From: a virus
DNA: 20,428 nt
Virus record (IMG/VR): IMGVR_UViG_3300035698_017859
Span: 1 to 20,428 of that record
Strand: one strand, 5' to 3'
Shown here: positions 1-6,731 of the stretch, one piece after another
How positions within the stretch are numbered: the stretch's first letter is position 1
How the letters are laid out: the number at the start of each line of letters is the position of its first letter
The notes under the pieces: model-generated
Told to the model about the DNA's origin: nothing
The model's input: the letters and a program-made list of their open reading frames with translations, nothing else
Databases searched by the model: none
Position numbers and translations under genes: made by a program

Positions 1-10
1 ATTTATAAAT

Positions 11-2005
11 TTATTCATTTTTCTCCACATTTTTTGTTTTACGCTTCTTGATTATCATCTCATTAACAGCATTCATGTCATGTTTTATATATCCAGTATT
101 CACTTCAGTACTCTCTTCAGTCTTAATTTTAGTCTCTTCAAAATCGAAAGGTAGTAAGTCGTCACTTCCATTACTTTCAACATCAGGAGCATCATCAATT
201 ATTTTAGGATTTTCAATATTATTTTCTTCAATATTATTTTCTTCAATTATTTTAGGATTTTCAATATTATTTTCTTCAATATTATTTTCTTCAATTATTT
301 TAGGGGTTTCAATATTATTTTCTTCAATATCACTAGCTACAGGTTCAGGTTCATTCTTAACCAAACCATACATACCAGCTAATGATGAATCGTTGTTTTC
401 TACAGGTACTGCAATTTTCTCTTCAATAGGTTTTTCAATAGGTTTTTCAATAGGTTTTTCAATAGGTTTTTCAATATTTTTCTCTTTTTTCATTCTACAC
501 ATCACATCGCCCAATAAGGAATTATCCTCCACAATTTGAGCATCTTCAATATTACTTACTTTAGCATGTAAGCTACCCGCTTTTTCATTAAATTCATTAA
601 AATCTTCATCTCTATATTTTTTATGTTCGGAATAGAGTCCGTTATTTTTATACTTACTATCTTCGATTCTAATTTCCATAGTATCGTTATTATAGATAGC
701 ATCTTTAAATGTTTGTCCGTCTTGAGCAAATCTAGCTTTAATAATTCTAAAATTAGCTAAATGAGCTTCTTTCTGATCTGGTGTTTTAGCTACACTCATA
801 AAGAAGTGAGCTTTCTGTACTCTTTTAATATTACCACCACTTTGGTGTGCTTCAACTAATTCTGCATCGAAACCAGAACGATTAGATTGGATTGCCGACC
901 AACATGGTATTTCCAAATCTGTAGCTAATCTCTCAAAACTTTTAACAATAACTAATTCAGCTTCATTTCTATCTTTAGTTTTTTTATGTGATTCTAAACA
1001 ATCCAAATAATCTAATGTTAATAAATCGAATTTTATACCATGTTTTTTCTGATATGAAAGCATCCAATTCTTAACGTCAACCATAGTAGTGTCTTCCTCA
1101 GTAAAACGCTTAATGATTAATTTACCTCTACCTTTTTCCTTATAGTCTCTAATTTTTTCATTAACCTTTAATCTTGCTTCATCCAATTTATCATCCATTT
1201 CACTTAATGGAATACCTGTCCAAATAGCGTAGTGTTTACGTTTAACCTGATCCTTAGTATCTTCAAAAATAATTTGAGCAACATTATAATCTAATGCATG
1301 TGCAGTATTGGCAATTTTAGTTAAAAGAGTTGTTTTACCAACACCTGAAGGAGCTAAAATAATACCTATTTCTGATTTACCTAATCCTCCACCAGTAACT
1401 GCATCAATTACTTGGACACCTGTTGGAATAGTTTTCCTAAATTCTTTGGTTAGGGCGCTGTTTACATTTTCAACAACCTCTTCACAATCATCATCATCAA
1501 TTCCGATTTCAGTTATTCTTCTAAAACTATCTTCAATTTCACCAACAACTTGTTTTTGTTTGATTTCACCTCTTTGTGTTTTATGTAGGATAAATTCACC
1601 TAATTTTCTATATTCTTGTTGTTTTATAAAAAGAAGCGTTGCAGCTTGAATAACATCACCATCATGTAATAATTCCTTATTAATGATCATTTGGTTATAG
1701 TTGTTGATGTTCTCTAAGACAGCAAATAATGTTTGTTCCTCAATAGGATTATTAGGCGTTTTGAATTGATTAATCGCCTGTTTAATGCTATTGTTCTGTA
1801 AATTAGGTACTTTGTCATATTCTTTTCGATATTCTAAACAAATAATGAATAATTTCTTTAGAATTGGATCGTCAAAATATGTAATTTCAAGCATATTCAA
1901 AGCCTTTTCAGCAAATTCTGGTTCAACCAGTATTTGCCAAAAAAGATTTTGCTGAAAATCATGACCTAAATACGAAGTTAACGTATTTTCGTTATTTTCA
2001 GACAT
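11..2005 (-). CDS. 41: gp41/DnaB-family replicative DNA helicase with a long repetitive acidic C-terminal tail
   Basis: This 664-aa protein should be the hexameric replicative helicase that unwinds DNA ahead of the phage polymerase and works with the primase. Residues about 1-165 form a helical N-terminal region. The RecA-like motor follows: PTGVQVIDAVTGGGL (194-208), Walker A APSGVGKTT (218-226), a probable catalytic Glu in IIFEDT (E248), Walker B LLTLDYLD (328-335), and a Q-x-N-R stretch (SAIQSNRSG, 370-378) like motif 3 of DnaB/gp41. T4 gp41 is about 475 aa. The extra length here is a low-complexity tail (about 508-664) with five IEKP-type units (511-529), then nearly three 16-residue units IIEENNIEENNIENPK (about 560-605), then SDDLLPFDF. 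It is the last gene visible in its cluster and starts 5 nt after the preceding stop, so it is probably co-transcribed and perhaps translationally coupled. No Shine-Dalgarno is seen. The helicase call is firm; the tail's role is unknown. Confidence 0.9.
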   Translation of the reverse strand: MSENNENTLTSYLGHDFQQNLFWQILVEPEFAEKALNMLEITYFDDPILKKLFIICLEYRKEYDKVPNLQNNSIKQAINQFKTPNNPIEEQTLFAVLENINNYNQMIINKELLHDGDVIQAATLLFIKQQEYRKLGEFILHKTQRGEIKQKQVVGEIEDSFRRITEIGIDDDDCEEVVENVNSALTKEFRKTIPTGVQVIDAVTGGGLGKSEIGIILAPSGVGKTTLLTKIANTAHALDYNVAQIIFEDTKDQVKRKHYAIWTGIPLSEMDDKLDEARLKVNEKIRDYKEKGRGKLIIKRFTEEDTTMVDVKNWMLSYQKKHGIKFDLLTLDYLDCLESHKKTKDRNEAELVIVKSFERLATDLEIPCWSAIQSNRSGFDAELVEAHQSGGNIKRVQKAHFFMSVAKTPDQKEAHLANFRIIKARFAQDGQTFKDAIYNNDTMEIRIEDSKYKNNGLYSEHKKYRDEDFNEFNEKAGSLHAKVSNIEDAQIVEDNSLLGDVMCRMKKEKNIEKPIEKPIEKPIEKPIEEKIAVPVENNDSSLAGMYGLVKNEPEPVASDIEENNIETPKIIEENNIEENNIENPKIIEENNIEENNIENPKIIDDAPDVESNGSDDLLPFDFEETKIKTEESTEVNTGYIKHDMNAVNEMIIKKRKTKNVEKNE
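196..335. repeat. 48-bp in-frame tandem repeat (about 2.8 copies) in the helicase tail
   Basis: Units begin at 196, 244 and 292. The first two are essentially identical and the third degenerates near 330. Each encodes 16 residues rich in Glu, Asn and Ile (IIEENNIEENNIENPK). Because 48 is a multiple of 3, gain or loss of a unit keeps the frame. The purity of the first copies suggests recent slippage or recombination. Confidence 0.9.
424..480. repeat. 12-bp in-frame tandem repeat (about 5 copies) encoding IEKP units
   Basis: Starts are spaced exactly 12 bp apart at 424, 436, 448, 460 and 472 (unit caataggttttt). On the minus strand this encodes four IEKP units followed by IEE/IEK variants (helicase residues about 511-529). 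It forms a regularly charged linker between the motor domain and the acidic repeats. Confidence 0.9.
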
Positions 2006-2010
2006 TTTAT

Positions 2011-2613
2011 TTAGTTAAAATGTATTTCCGATAAAATTCTTCTTCTTGCTTGTGGTGATAAGTCTCTTATTTGTGAAATGTTAAAACCTCTTCTATTGAT
2101 TAAGTCATAGTCATCCCAAATGTTAGTAACATCCTTTTCTCTAACACTATATTCAATCATATTAACGACAGTATTAATTTCTTCAATAATATCCATCGAC
2201 CATCTAGAGATAGGATTAAAATCATCTACAAAAAATTCTCTCTCAACGATTGGATTATCATTAATATATAAACCCATCTTACATCCCACACCCTTAATTG
2301 TTTTCTTATCAACATGATGAGTTATCGATCTAGGCTTATATCTCATATCTTTCCTAAACTCTTTAGGGAACAAATCTATAAGGTCTGATTGATATTTATA
2401 ACAATCAATAACGCCTAGTGGTTTTGTATTATATACTGTTTTAGATAAAACATCTTGTAATCTGTATATAATTTCAGGCAATATGCCTCTAACATCTATA
2501 AAACTTCTCGTCAAAGGACTATAAGAATCTGCGTTAAAAACTTTTTCAGCTAAAACAACATCACCTTGTCTTAATACGAACTTAAACTCATTTCTGTAAT
2601 TACTTTCTTCCAT
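2011..2613 (-). CDS. Unknown 200-aa protein built from two copies of one domain, in the replication operon
   Basis: I do not recognise a named family. The protein contains an internal duplication: residues about 10-57 align with 111-158. Both copies share a strand-turn-strand start (FKFVLRQGDVVLAEKVF / CKMGLYINDNPIVEREF), then an aromatic/Asp-x-x-x-P-x-x-R segment (DSYSPLTRSFID / DDFNPISRWSMD), then a hydrophobic helix (ILPEIIYRLQDVLS / IIEEINTVVNMIEYSV). The linker and C-terminus are basic (FRKDMRYKPR 86-95; QARRRILSE 188-196), compatible with nucleic-acid or protein contact. No membrane segment or signal peptide is seen. It lies 48 nt after the RNase H gene and 5 nt before the helicase gene. 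That position makes a helicase accessory or loader role possible, but this is inference from context. No Shine-Dalgarno is visible. Confidence 0.8.
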   Translation of the reverse strand: MEESNYRNEFKFVLRQGDVVLAEKVFNADSYSPLTRSFIDVRGILPEIIYRLQDVLSKTVYNTKPLGVIDCYKYQSDLIDLFPKEFRKDMRYKPRSITHHVDKKTIKGVGCKMGLYINDNPIVEREFFVDDFNPISRWSMDIIEEINTVVNMIEYSVREKDVTNIWDDYDLINRRGFNISQIRDLSPQARRRILSEIHFN

Positions 2614-2661
2614 TGTATTTTATATTATGTTAATTATAAACAAAAATAATTTATTTTTTTA

Positions 2662-3711
2662 TCAATTCCTATTGTTTTGCTTATATGTTTTTAATAAATC
2701 CTTCTCATGCATTATAACACTATAAAAAGGTTCAACATATTGTACGAAACTAGCGCCATAAACTGATAGAAAATCATCTTCATTCATCATTCTTAATAAC
2801 TCCCTACTACCTCTATCTGTGGGGTCTAAGGGTAATTCTAATGCAACTAATGCATCAATTGCTTCTTGATTCAATAAAGGCTCACTTAAATTAACTAATT
2901 TATAATTTAATCTCAATCTTTTAACACCATTTACTAAATTAGTTAATGACTTTAATGGTTTTTTCTTCTCTTCTAACCTAGCTTTATTGATTTCGTCTGC
3001 CCTTTTACACACCTCACGAACCATCATTTTCTTATATTTTAACTCTGGTATGTGCTTTAATAGTGTTTTTTCCTTTAACCCTTCAATACCTTCAACATTA
3101 TCAGAGGTATCACCTTCAATTATTTTCATGGTTAACGCATTAGCGAAGAAATGATCAAAATACATCATATAATTCGCTTTCGTTACTGGTTGAGGTAAAT
3201 TGGGGAAGATAATAGTTATGTTTAAATATAATAATTGTGCAAAATCCCTATCATTTGAATATAGAAATATTTCCTCTATATCACAATGATCAATACTATA
3301 TTGTGCGATTATATCATCTCCCTCAATCTTTTCAACCTCTATTTGTCTGAAGAATAGTTCTTCAGCATATTCTTTAATTCTAATTCTTTGCCTTAAAATA
3401 GATTCTTCTTTCTTCTCTTCTTGATCAATTTCTGCTTGGGTTAGTTGAATTTTCTTATGCCATTCCTTAGTCTTTCTATTAGCTTTATAAGCCATATCAA
3501 TCCTATAACGGAATATACCTCCATTCTCACCATCCCATACTAAGACAACCTTATTAATCTTATGTTCCTTTATCATCTTCCTAACAACAGTCATGAATTG
3601 ATATAAACCGCCAATCTGACCATCAAAGGCTACGGTGCTAACATTTTTAGCACCGCAAATTGAACGCCTTAATAAGTAAGAAGAATCTACTAAAAGTGTT
3701 CTCGTTTTCAT
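2662..3711 (-). CDS. rnh: T4 RNase H-like 5'-3' exonuclease / flap endonuclease (FEN family)
   Basis: This 349-aa protein should remove RNA primers and 5' flaps from lagging-strand fragments, as T4 RNase H does. The acidic metal-binding residues of the FEN/PIN fold are visible in order: D9 (LLVDSSYLLRR), D60 (VLVWDGENGG), E130/D132/D133 (IEGDDIIAQY), D154/D156 (YSNDRDFAQLL) and D201/D204 (EGDTSDNVEGIEGLKEKTLLK, the last also being the helix-three-turn-helix DNA-binding element). A charged stretch of about residues 80-115 probably corresponds to the arch/bridge over the active site. It is somewhat longer than T4 RNase H (305 aa), mainly at the C-terminus. The ATG lies 3 nt after the uvsX stop and has the only strong Shine-Dalgarno seen in the window (AAGGAGG, 8 nt upstream), which fixes the start. 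Confidence 0.92.
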   Translation of the reverse strand: MKTRTLLVDSSYLLRRSICGAKNVSTVAFDGQIGGLYQFMTVVRKMIKEHKINKVVLVWDGENGGIFRYRIDMAYKANRKTKEWHKKIQLTQAEIDQEEKKEESILRQRIRIKEYAEELFFRQIEVEKIEGDDIIAQYSIDHCDIEEIFLYSNDRDFAQLLYLNITIIFPNLPQPVTKANYMMYFDHFFANALTMKIIEGDTSDNVEGIEGLKEKTLLKHIPELKYKKMMVREVCKRADEINKARLEEKKKPLKSLTNLVNGVKRLRLNYKLVNLSEPLLNQEAIDALVALELPLDPTDRGSRELLRMMNEDDFLSVYGASFVQYVEPFYSVIMHEKDLLKTYKQNNRN

Positions 3712-3714
3712 TTA

Positions 3715-4872
3715 TTAATCCTCCTTGAGTTCATCCGAATCTGAAGAATCTACTGTTTGAATAAGACTAGGTATTGTAATCGGATTACCTTCAGCATCCA
3801 TATCTCTGGATTTGATCGTTATTCCATCAGCAGTTAAATTATCGTCATCAAACATTCTACGGAAAGTTAAAATATTTTCTTTCTTATACTCTTCAAGTCT
3901 ATCTGGATATACAAACCCTGTCGATGTCGATACGATCTTACCTTCCATTGATATACCACCTAATTCACCGTCAATATGATTCTTAGCAACATTAACCTTA
4001 TTCTCAAAACCATAGTTAAGTTCACGTTTCTTGCTTGTTGCTGTAATTCTTTTAGTTCCGTGAGTCATAATACCACCAAAATGATAAATCAATCTTGCTC
4101 CGAAGAACCATGTTTCACCACCCTTATGTTTAATAACCTTATTCATTGAATCATACCATATCTTCTGTACGGCAATTACCGTATTCGTATATGGATTATC
4201 GACTCTCCTACTTGAAGGTATTGTGCTATTAAGTAATGACATAAACGCCTTTTCGTATGCACCAGCATTCCACATATTATTATCTGTGGTATTTTTTTCT
4301 AGTGCATTAATGGTTTTAATACAATTTAATGTACCTATCGAATCAATGATGAAACACATATCCATTGGTATATTACCTGCATCTTGTTGATCTAAATGAT
4401 AATACATACATTTCGCCAAATCCTCAATAGAAGCTTCTTTCCTTTCCTTATCTTGGAGTTTTCCATAACGTTCAAGCAAATCAGTATTATGTATTAAAAT
4501 ATAATTACCACCCCAATCAAATCCCATTTCAGTTAATCTTAAATTACCTTCATCGATATTATTTTCAGTATCGATGATAATTGGTAATAGACCCATTTTC
4601 TGAGCATTAACGATGGCTTTCATAATCGCAGTTGATTTACCTGTATTACTATAACCACGACATAGGTTTACGTATCCTTTAGCAAATCCGGGTAATCCAG
4701 TTGCTTCTTGTAATGCATCATCACAAGGTATCCATTGCAAAGGTTTTGAAGCAACTGCTTCAGTACCAGTTTTCTTTTTAAAATCGTTTAACGAAAATTT
4801 CTTTTTCGGTGTTGGTGCTGGTTTACGTGCTTTATCATTATTAGGCACATTACTATCTGTTTTTTTTACCAT
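3715..4872 (-). CDS. uvsX: UvsX-type RecA-like recombinase
   Basis: This 385-aa ATPase should coat single-stranded DNA and carry out strand exchange for recombination-dependent replication and repair, working with gp32. Visible motifs: a basic N-terminal tail (1-35), Walker A GYSNTGKST (73-81), DTEN with the probable catalytic Glu (E103), Walker B CFIIDSIG (173-180), and an L2-like segment around VAQKIWYD with a Gly-Gly pair (KGGETWFFGA). The C-terminus is acidic (DSSDSDELKED), as in RecA/UvsX, where such tails moderate DNA binding. T4 UvsX is of similar length (about 390 aa). The gene starts 21 nt after the 107-aa gene and is followed within 3 nt by the RNase H gene, so they are probably one operon. 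The leader lacks a Shine-Dalgarno. The UvsX assignment rests on fold motifs plus the gp32/gp41/RNase H neighbours. Confidence 0.9.
   Translation of the reverse strand: MVKKTDSNVPNNDKARKPAPTPKKKFSLNDFKKKTGTEAVASKPLQWIPCDDALQEATGLPGFAKGYVNLCRGYSNTGKSTAIMKAIVNAQKMGLLPIIIDTENNIDEGNLRLTEMGFDWGGNYILIHNTDLLERYGKLQDKERKEASIEDLAKCMYYHLDQQDAGNIPMDMCFIIDSIGTLNCIKTINALEKNTTDNNMWNAGAYEKAFMSLLNSTIPSSRRVDNPYTNTVIAVQKIWYDSMNKVIKHKGGETWFFGARLIYHFGGIMTHGTKRITATSKKRELNYGFENKVNVAKNHIDGELGGISMEGKIVSTSTGFVYPDRLEEYKKENILTFRRMFDDDNLTADGITIKSRDMDAEGNPITIPSLIQTVDSSDSDELKED
3720..3726 (-). promoter_or_regulatory. Strong Shine-Dalgarno for the RNase H gene, inside the end of uvsX
   Basis: On the minus strand the sequence reads AAGGAGG, 8 nt before the ATG at 3711. 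It overlaps the last uvsX codons (Lys-Glu-Asp). Other genes here start behind A/T-rich leaders with no comparable site. Confidence 0.75.
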
Positions 4873-4893
4873 ATTATATATTATTAGTTTCTC

Positions 4894-5217
4894 TTAAATA
4901 TTCGGGAATATAACCCATTTACTATTTTTTGCCTTTCTAATCATTTCATTCAATTCCCTTACTATAACCTCATCTAATTCCTTTTCAGTAATATTAGGAT
5001 TATAATACGTATCTATGTTTGTAATATCACGAACATATGTTAATCGTGTATTAAGATACTCACTATATGAGCGTCCCTTTCTATGGAAAATCCAATAAAT
5101 AAAAGTGCCTATTCTATTAAAAAAACCTTTATTCATCTCCCTTATCATTGGAAGCGATCTAACTCTTGGCTCTACAATGAGTTCTTCCAACTCAATATTA
5201 CATTCTTTCTCTTCCAT
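4894..5217 (-). CDS. Hypothetical 107-aa protein between gp32 and uvsX
   Basis: I do not recognise a family. The protein starts with an acidic stretch (MEEKECNIELEELIVE). A central basic/aromatic segment (about residues 30-52, FFNRIGTFIYWIFHRKGRSY) could be an amphipathic or DNA-contacting helix. The C-terminal part looks helical and charged (EKELDEVIVRELNEMIRKAK). The hydrophobic part of FIYWIF is too short for a convincing membrane span. It is the first gene after the gp32 terminator and lies 21 nt before uvsX. Its size and position would suit a recombination mediator (T4 UvsY is 137 aa) or a small accessory factor, but no motif proves this. I could not find a promoter in the 45 nt upstream. 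Confidence 0.7.
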   Translation of the reverse strand: MEEKECNIELEELIVEPRVRSLPMIREMNKGFFNRIGTFIYWIFHRKGRSYSEYLNTRLTYVRDITNIDTYYNPNITEKELDEVIVRELNEMIRKAKNSKWVIFPNI

Positions 5218-5262
5218 AATTTTATAAATATAGTGAAAATAAATTATATTTCATAGTTAAAT

Positions 5263-5296
5263 AAAAAAAATGCCCATCTTATTCGGATGGGCATTT
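5263..5296 (-). terminator. Rho-independent terminator after gp32
   Basis: Read on the minus strand, AAATGCCCATC (5286-5296) pairs perfectly with GATGGGCATTT (5268-5278) across a 7-nt loop. The stem is followed by a run of T, the complement of the A tract at about 5263-5270. It lies 17 nt beyond the gp32 stop codon. Confidence 0.92.
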
Positions 5297-5313
5297 CATT
5301 ATCCGTTCTAATT

Positions 5314-6582
5314 TTAGAAAGGCAAATCATCGAAATCGTCAGATTCCTCTGATTCCTCATTAGTAGTATCAGGAATGTTTGCAGCAGGAGGTTCATTTGC
5401 TGGCTCTGGTTTGACTTCCGTCTTAACAGGTGGAGCAACAGGAATTTCCTTACTCATATCACTAGCATCATCAGTATATGTACCAACAAGCTTAGATGTC
5501 ATCTTACCTACACTAAGATCAGAGGCTTGTTCAAAATTCTCTTGTCGATCTTCAAGATCACGACTACGATTATTTGCAGCTTCCTCTAATTCTGGGTGAT
5601 TCGGAAATACCCATTTTTTATTATCGGAATCAGTATCGTCCCAAAACGGTGAATTACCTTCAACCAATAAGTCTAAATACCTTAATGGTGTGATTAGAGG
5701 TGCTTGTTTAGGTTTGAATACATCTCTCCATGTCATCTCATCAGCAACCCATTGGTTTGCGATTAACGAATCTTGATGTAAGGGTGATTTACCTTTATAA
5801 GTGATAGCTGAAATAGTCTTATAAACTCTACCATTAAACTCACTATCAGTCATGGTAATACTCAAATCAGTACCAACATAAGGGTCAGAAAAGTCTGCAC
5901 TTTGGTTTGTCATATAATCTTCTAGAATTGGAAGTAGCTTGTCTAAAGTACCTTGATTCTTAAAATTATGTTTAAATCTCCAAAACTTAACTCCATCTTT
6001 CTCTAATCCCTTATCAATACCTTTAACAATATAAAATTTCTTAGCTGCCCATTTAATGGCTTCTTTGTAAATTTTATCATTCTTATCATTAATCTTTAAT
6101 TCAGAAGCAGTCATATTATCTTTTTTCTTGCCTCGAAGAGATTGATCTTGCTTTTTCAATTCCGCTTTGTATTTCTCACATAAAGGACACGGAGCAGGTA
6201 TCATTACAGGATTACTTCCCTGATCTACCATAGGTTCTCCATTACCATCCATTCTCTGGACTTTAGGGTCGTTATGCGCAGGGCAATAAACTATTGATCC
6301 ATACTTTTGCTTACGTTTTTTTTTTCCGTTCTCCTCTGTTATAAATCCGGGCATGTTAGTTGCTACTGCCTGAAAAAATGCTTCTTCAATGTGCTTACGA
6401 CCTTTCTTTGGTGGAAGGATTCTGAATGTTTCTTTGGCTTGACGAGGAACGAAATATTTCGCTAAGATTTCTTCTTTAGTCTTCCTCGTGTTAGTTTGTG
6501 TTTGCTTTTTCTGATAATCAGAAAACATGCTTTTTAAATCTTGTAAATCGCCAGTTGCGTTTACGTTTTTTTCTTCACTCAT
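5314..6582 (-). CDS. 32: gp32-like single-stranded DNA-binding protein with zinc site and bacterial SSB-like C-terminal tip
   Basis: This 422-aa protein should bind single-stranded DNA cooperatively at the fork and organise polymerase, recombinase and helicase loading. Residues 1-40 are a charged N-terminal arm of the kind gp32 uses for cooperativity. The core has a zinc site: C100 and H103 (VYCPAH), then C132 and C135 (PCPLC). This is a variant spacing of the T4 gp32 His/Cys3 ligands. Aromatic/basic stretches such as KFYIVKGIDKGLEKDGVKFWRF (about 182-203) suit an OB fold. After about 370 comes a Pro/Glu-rich linker, and the protein ends in ESDDFDDLPF. T4 gp32 is 301 aa, so this one is long, mostly in the linker. 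It is flanked by a predicted promoter and terminators on both sides, implying a single-gene transcript. No Shine-Dalgarno is seen; the start is chosen because it gives the full N-terminal arm. Confidence 0.92.
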   Translation of the reverse strand: MSEEKNVNATGDLQDLKSMFSDYQKKQTQTNTRKTKEEILAKYFVPRQAKETFRILPPKKGRKHIEEAFFQAVATNMPGFITEENGKKKRKQKYGSIVYCPAHNDPKVQRMDGNGEPMVDQGSNPVMIPAPCPLCEKYKAELKKQDQSLRGKKKDNMTASELKINDKNDKIYKEAIKWAAKKFYIVKGIDKGLEKDGVKFWRFKHNFKNQGTLDKLLPILEDYMTNQSADFSDPYVGTDLSITMTDSEFNGRVYKTISAITYKGKSPLHQDSLIANQWVADEMTWRDVFKPKQAPLITPLRYLDLLVEGNSPFWDDTDSDNKKWVFPNHPELEEAANNRSRDLEDRQENFEQASDLSVGKMTSKLVGTYTDDASDMSKEIPVAPPVKTEVKPEPANEPPAANIPDTTNEESEESDDFDDLPF

Positions 6583-6626
6583 TTCAATTTATATTTACAG
6601 TTAAAAATTATTTCAATTATTAATTT
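6583..6626 (-). promoter_or_regulatory. A/U-rich gp32 leader, possible autogenous operator
   Basis: Between the predicted transcription start and the gp32 ATG the RNA would be almost entirely A/U with no obvious hairpin. T4 gp32 is known to repress its own mRNA by binding an unstructured A/U-rich leader, so the same could apply here. This is analogy only; no pseudoknot was identified. Confidence 0.3.
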
Positions 6627-6630
6627 CAGT

Positions 6631-6663
6631 ACAAATGTAGTTTACATTTCTAATAAATACAAG
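6631..6663 (-). promoter_or_regulatory. Bacteroidota-type promoter for gp32
   Basis: On the minus strand CTTG (6660-6663) is followed, 20 nt after the TTG, by TACATTTGT (6631-6639). This fits the Bacteroidota sigma-A consensus of TTG (-33) and TAnnTTTG (-7). Transcription would start near 6625, leaving a leader of about 43 nt. It sits just after the terminator of the upstream tail gene. Confidence 0.65.
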
Positions 6664-6670
6664 CGTTTTG

Positions 6671-6711
6671 AAAAAATAAAGCTCAAAATTGATTTATTTT
6701 GAGCTTTATTT
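6671..6711 (-). terminator. Rho-independent terminator ending the tail-protein gene cluster
   Basis: The arms 6674-6689 and 6696-6711 are perfectly complementary over 16 bp with a 6-nt loop. In the minus direction the stem runs into a T tract (complement of the A run at 6671-6676). It begins about 20 nt after the stop of the 944-aa gene. Confidence 0.9.
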
Positions 6712-6731
6712 AAATAATATTGATCTTTATC

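Noticed and set aside
196-335. Possible CRISPR-like or origin-like array (48-bp period repeats)
   Set aside because: The repeats are directly adjacent with no spacers and keep the helicase reading frame as 16-residue units. They are coding repeats.
48-539. Plus-strand open frame of 163 codons with serine/phenylalanine repeats
   Set aside because: It is the complement of the helicase's repetitive tail, and its repeats simply mirror the IEKP and E/N/I coding repeats. It has no independent evidence of being a gene.
1308-1649. Plus-strand open frame of 113 codons, and similar frames at 2120-2317, 5375-5599, 8881-9108, 9298-9501, 13957-14139, 14569-14778, 17209-17391 and 17861-18109
   Set aside because: All lie opposite strongly supported minus-strand genes and have unnatural composition. 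None contains a recognisable motif.
2641-2665. Possible promoter before the 200-aa gene (TATTTTTG on the minus strand)
   Set aside because: The -7-like element is present, but the nearest TTG is only 14 nt upstream, shorter than the usual spacing. In such A/T-rich sequence a half-match is expected by chance.
5218-5262. Promoter for the uvsX-helicase cluster
   Set aside because: Expected after the gp32 terminator, but no TTG/TAnnTTTG pair or TATAAT-like pair with proper spacing could be seen in this 45-nt gap.
5244-5438. Minus-strand 64-codon frame overlapping the gp32 3' end
   Set aside because: It overlaps the gp32 C-terminus in another frame and runs through the terminator hairpin. Its composition is that of an out-of-frame shadow. 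The same applies to 15554-15751 within the giant adhesin.
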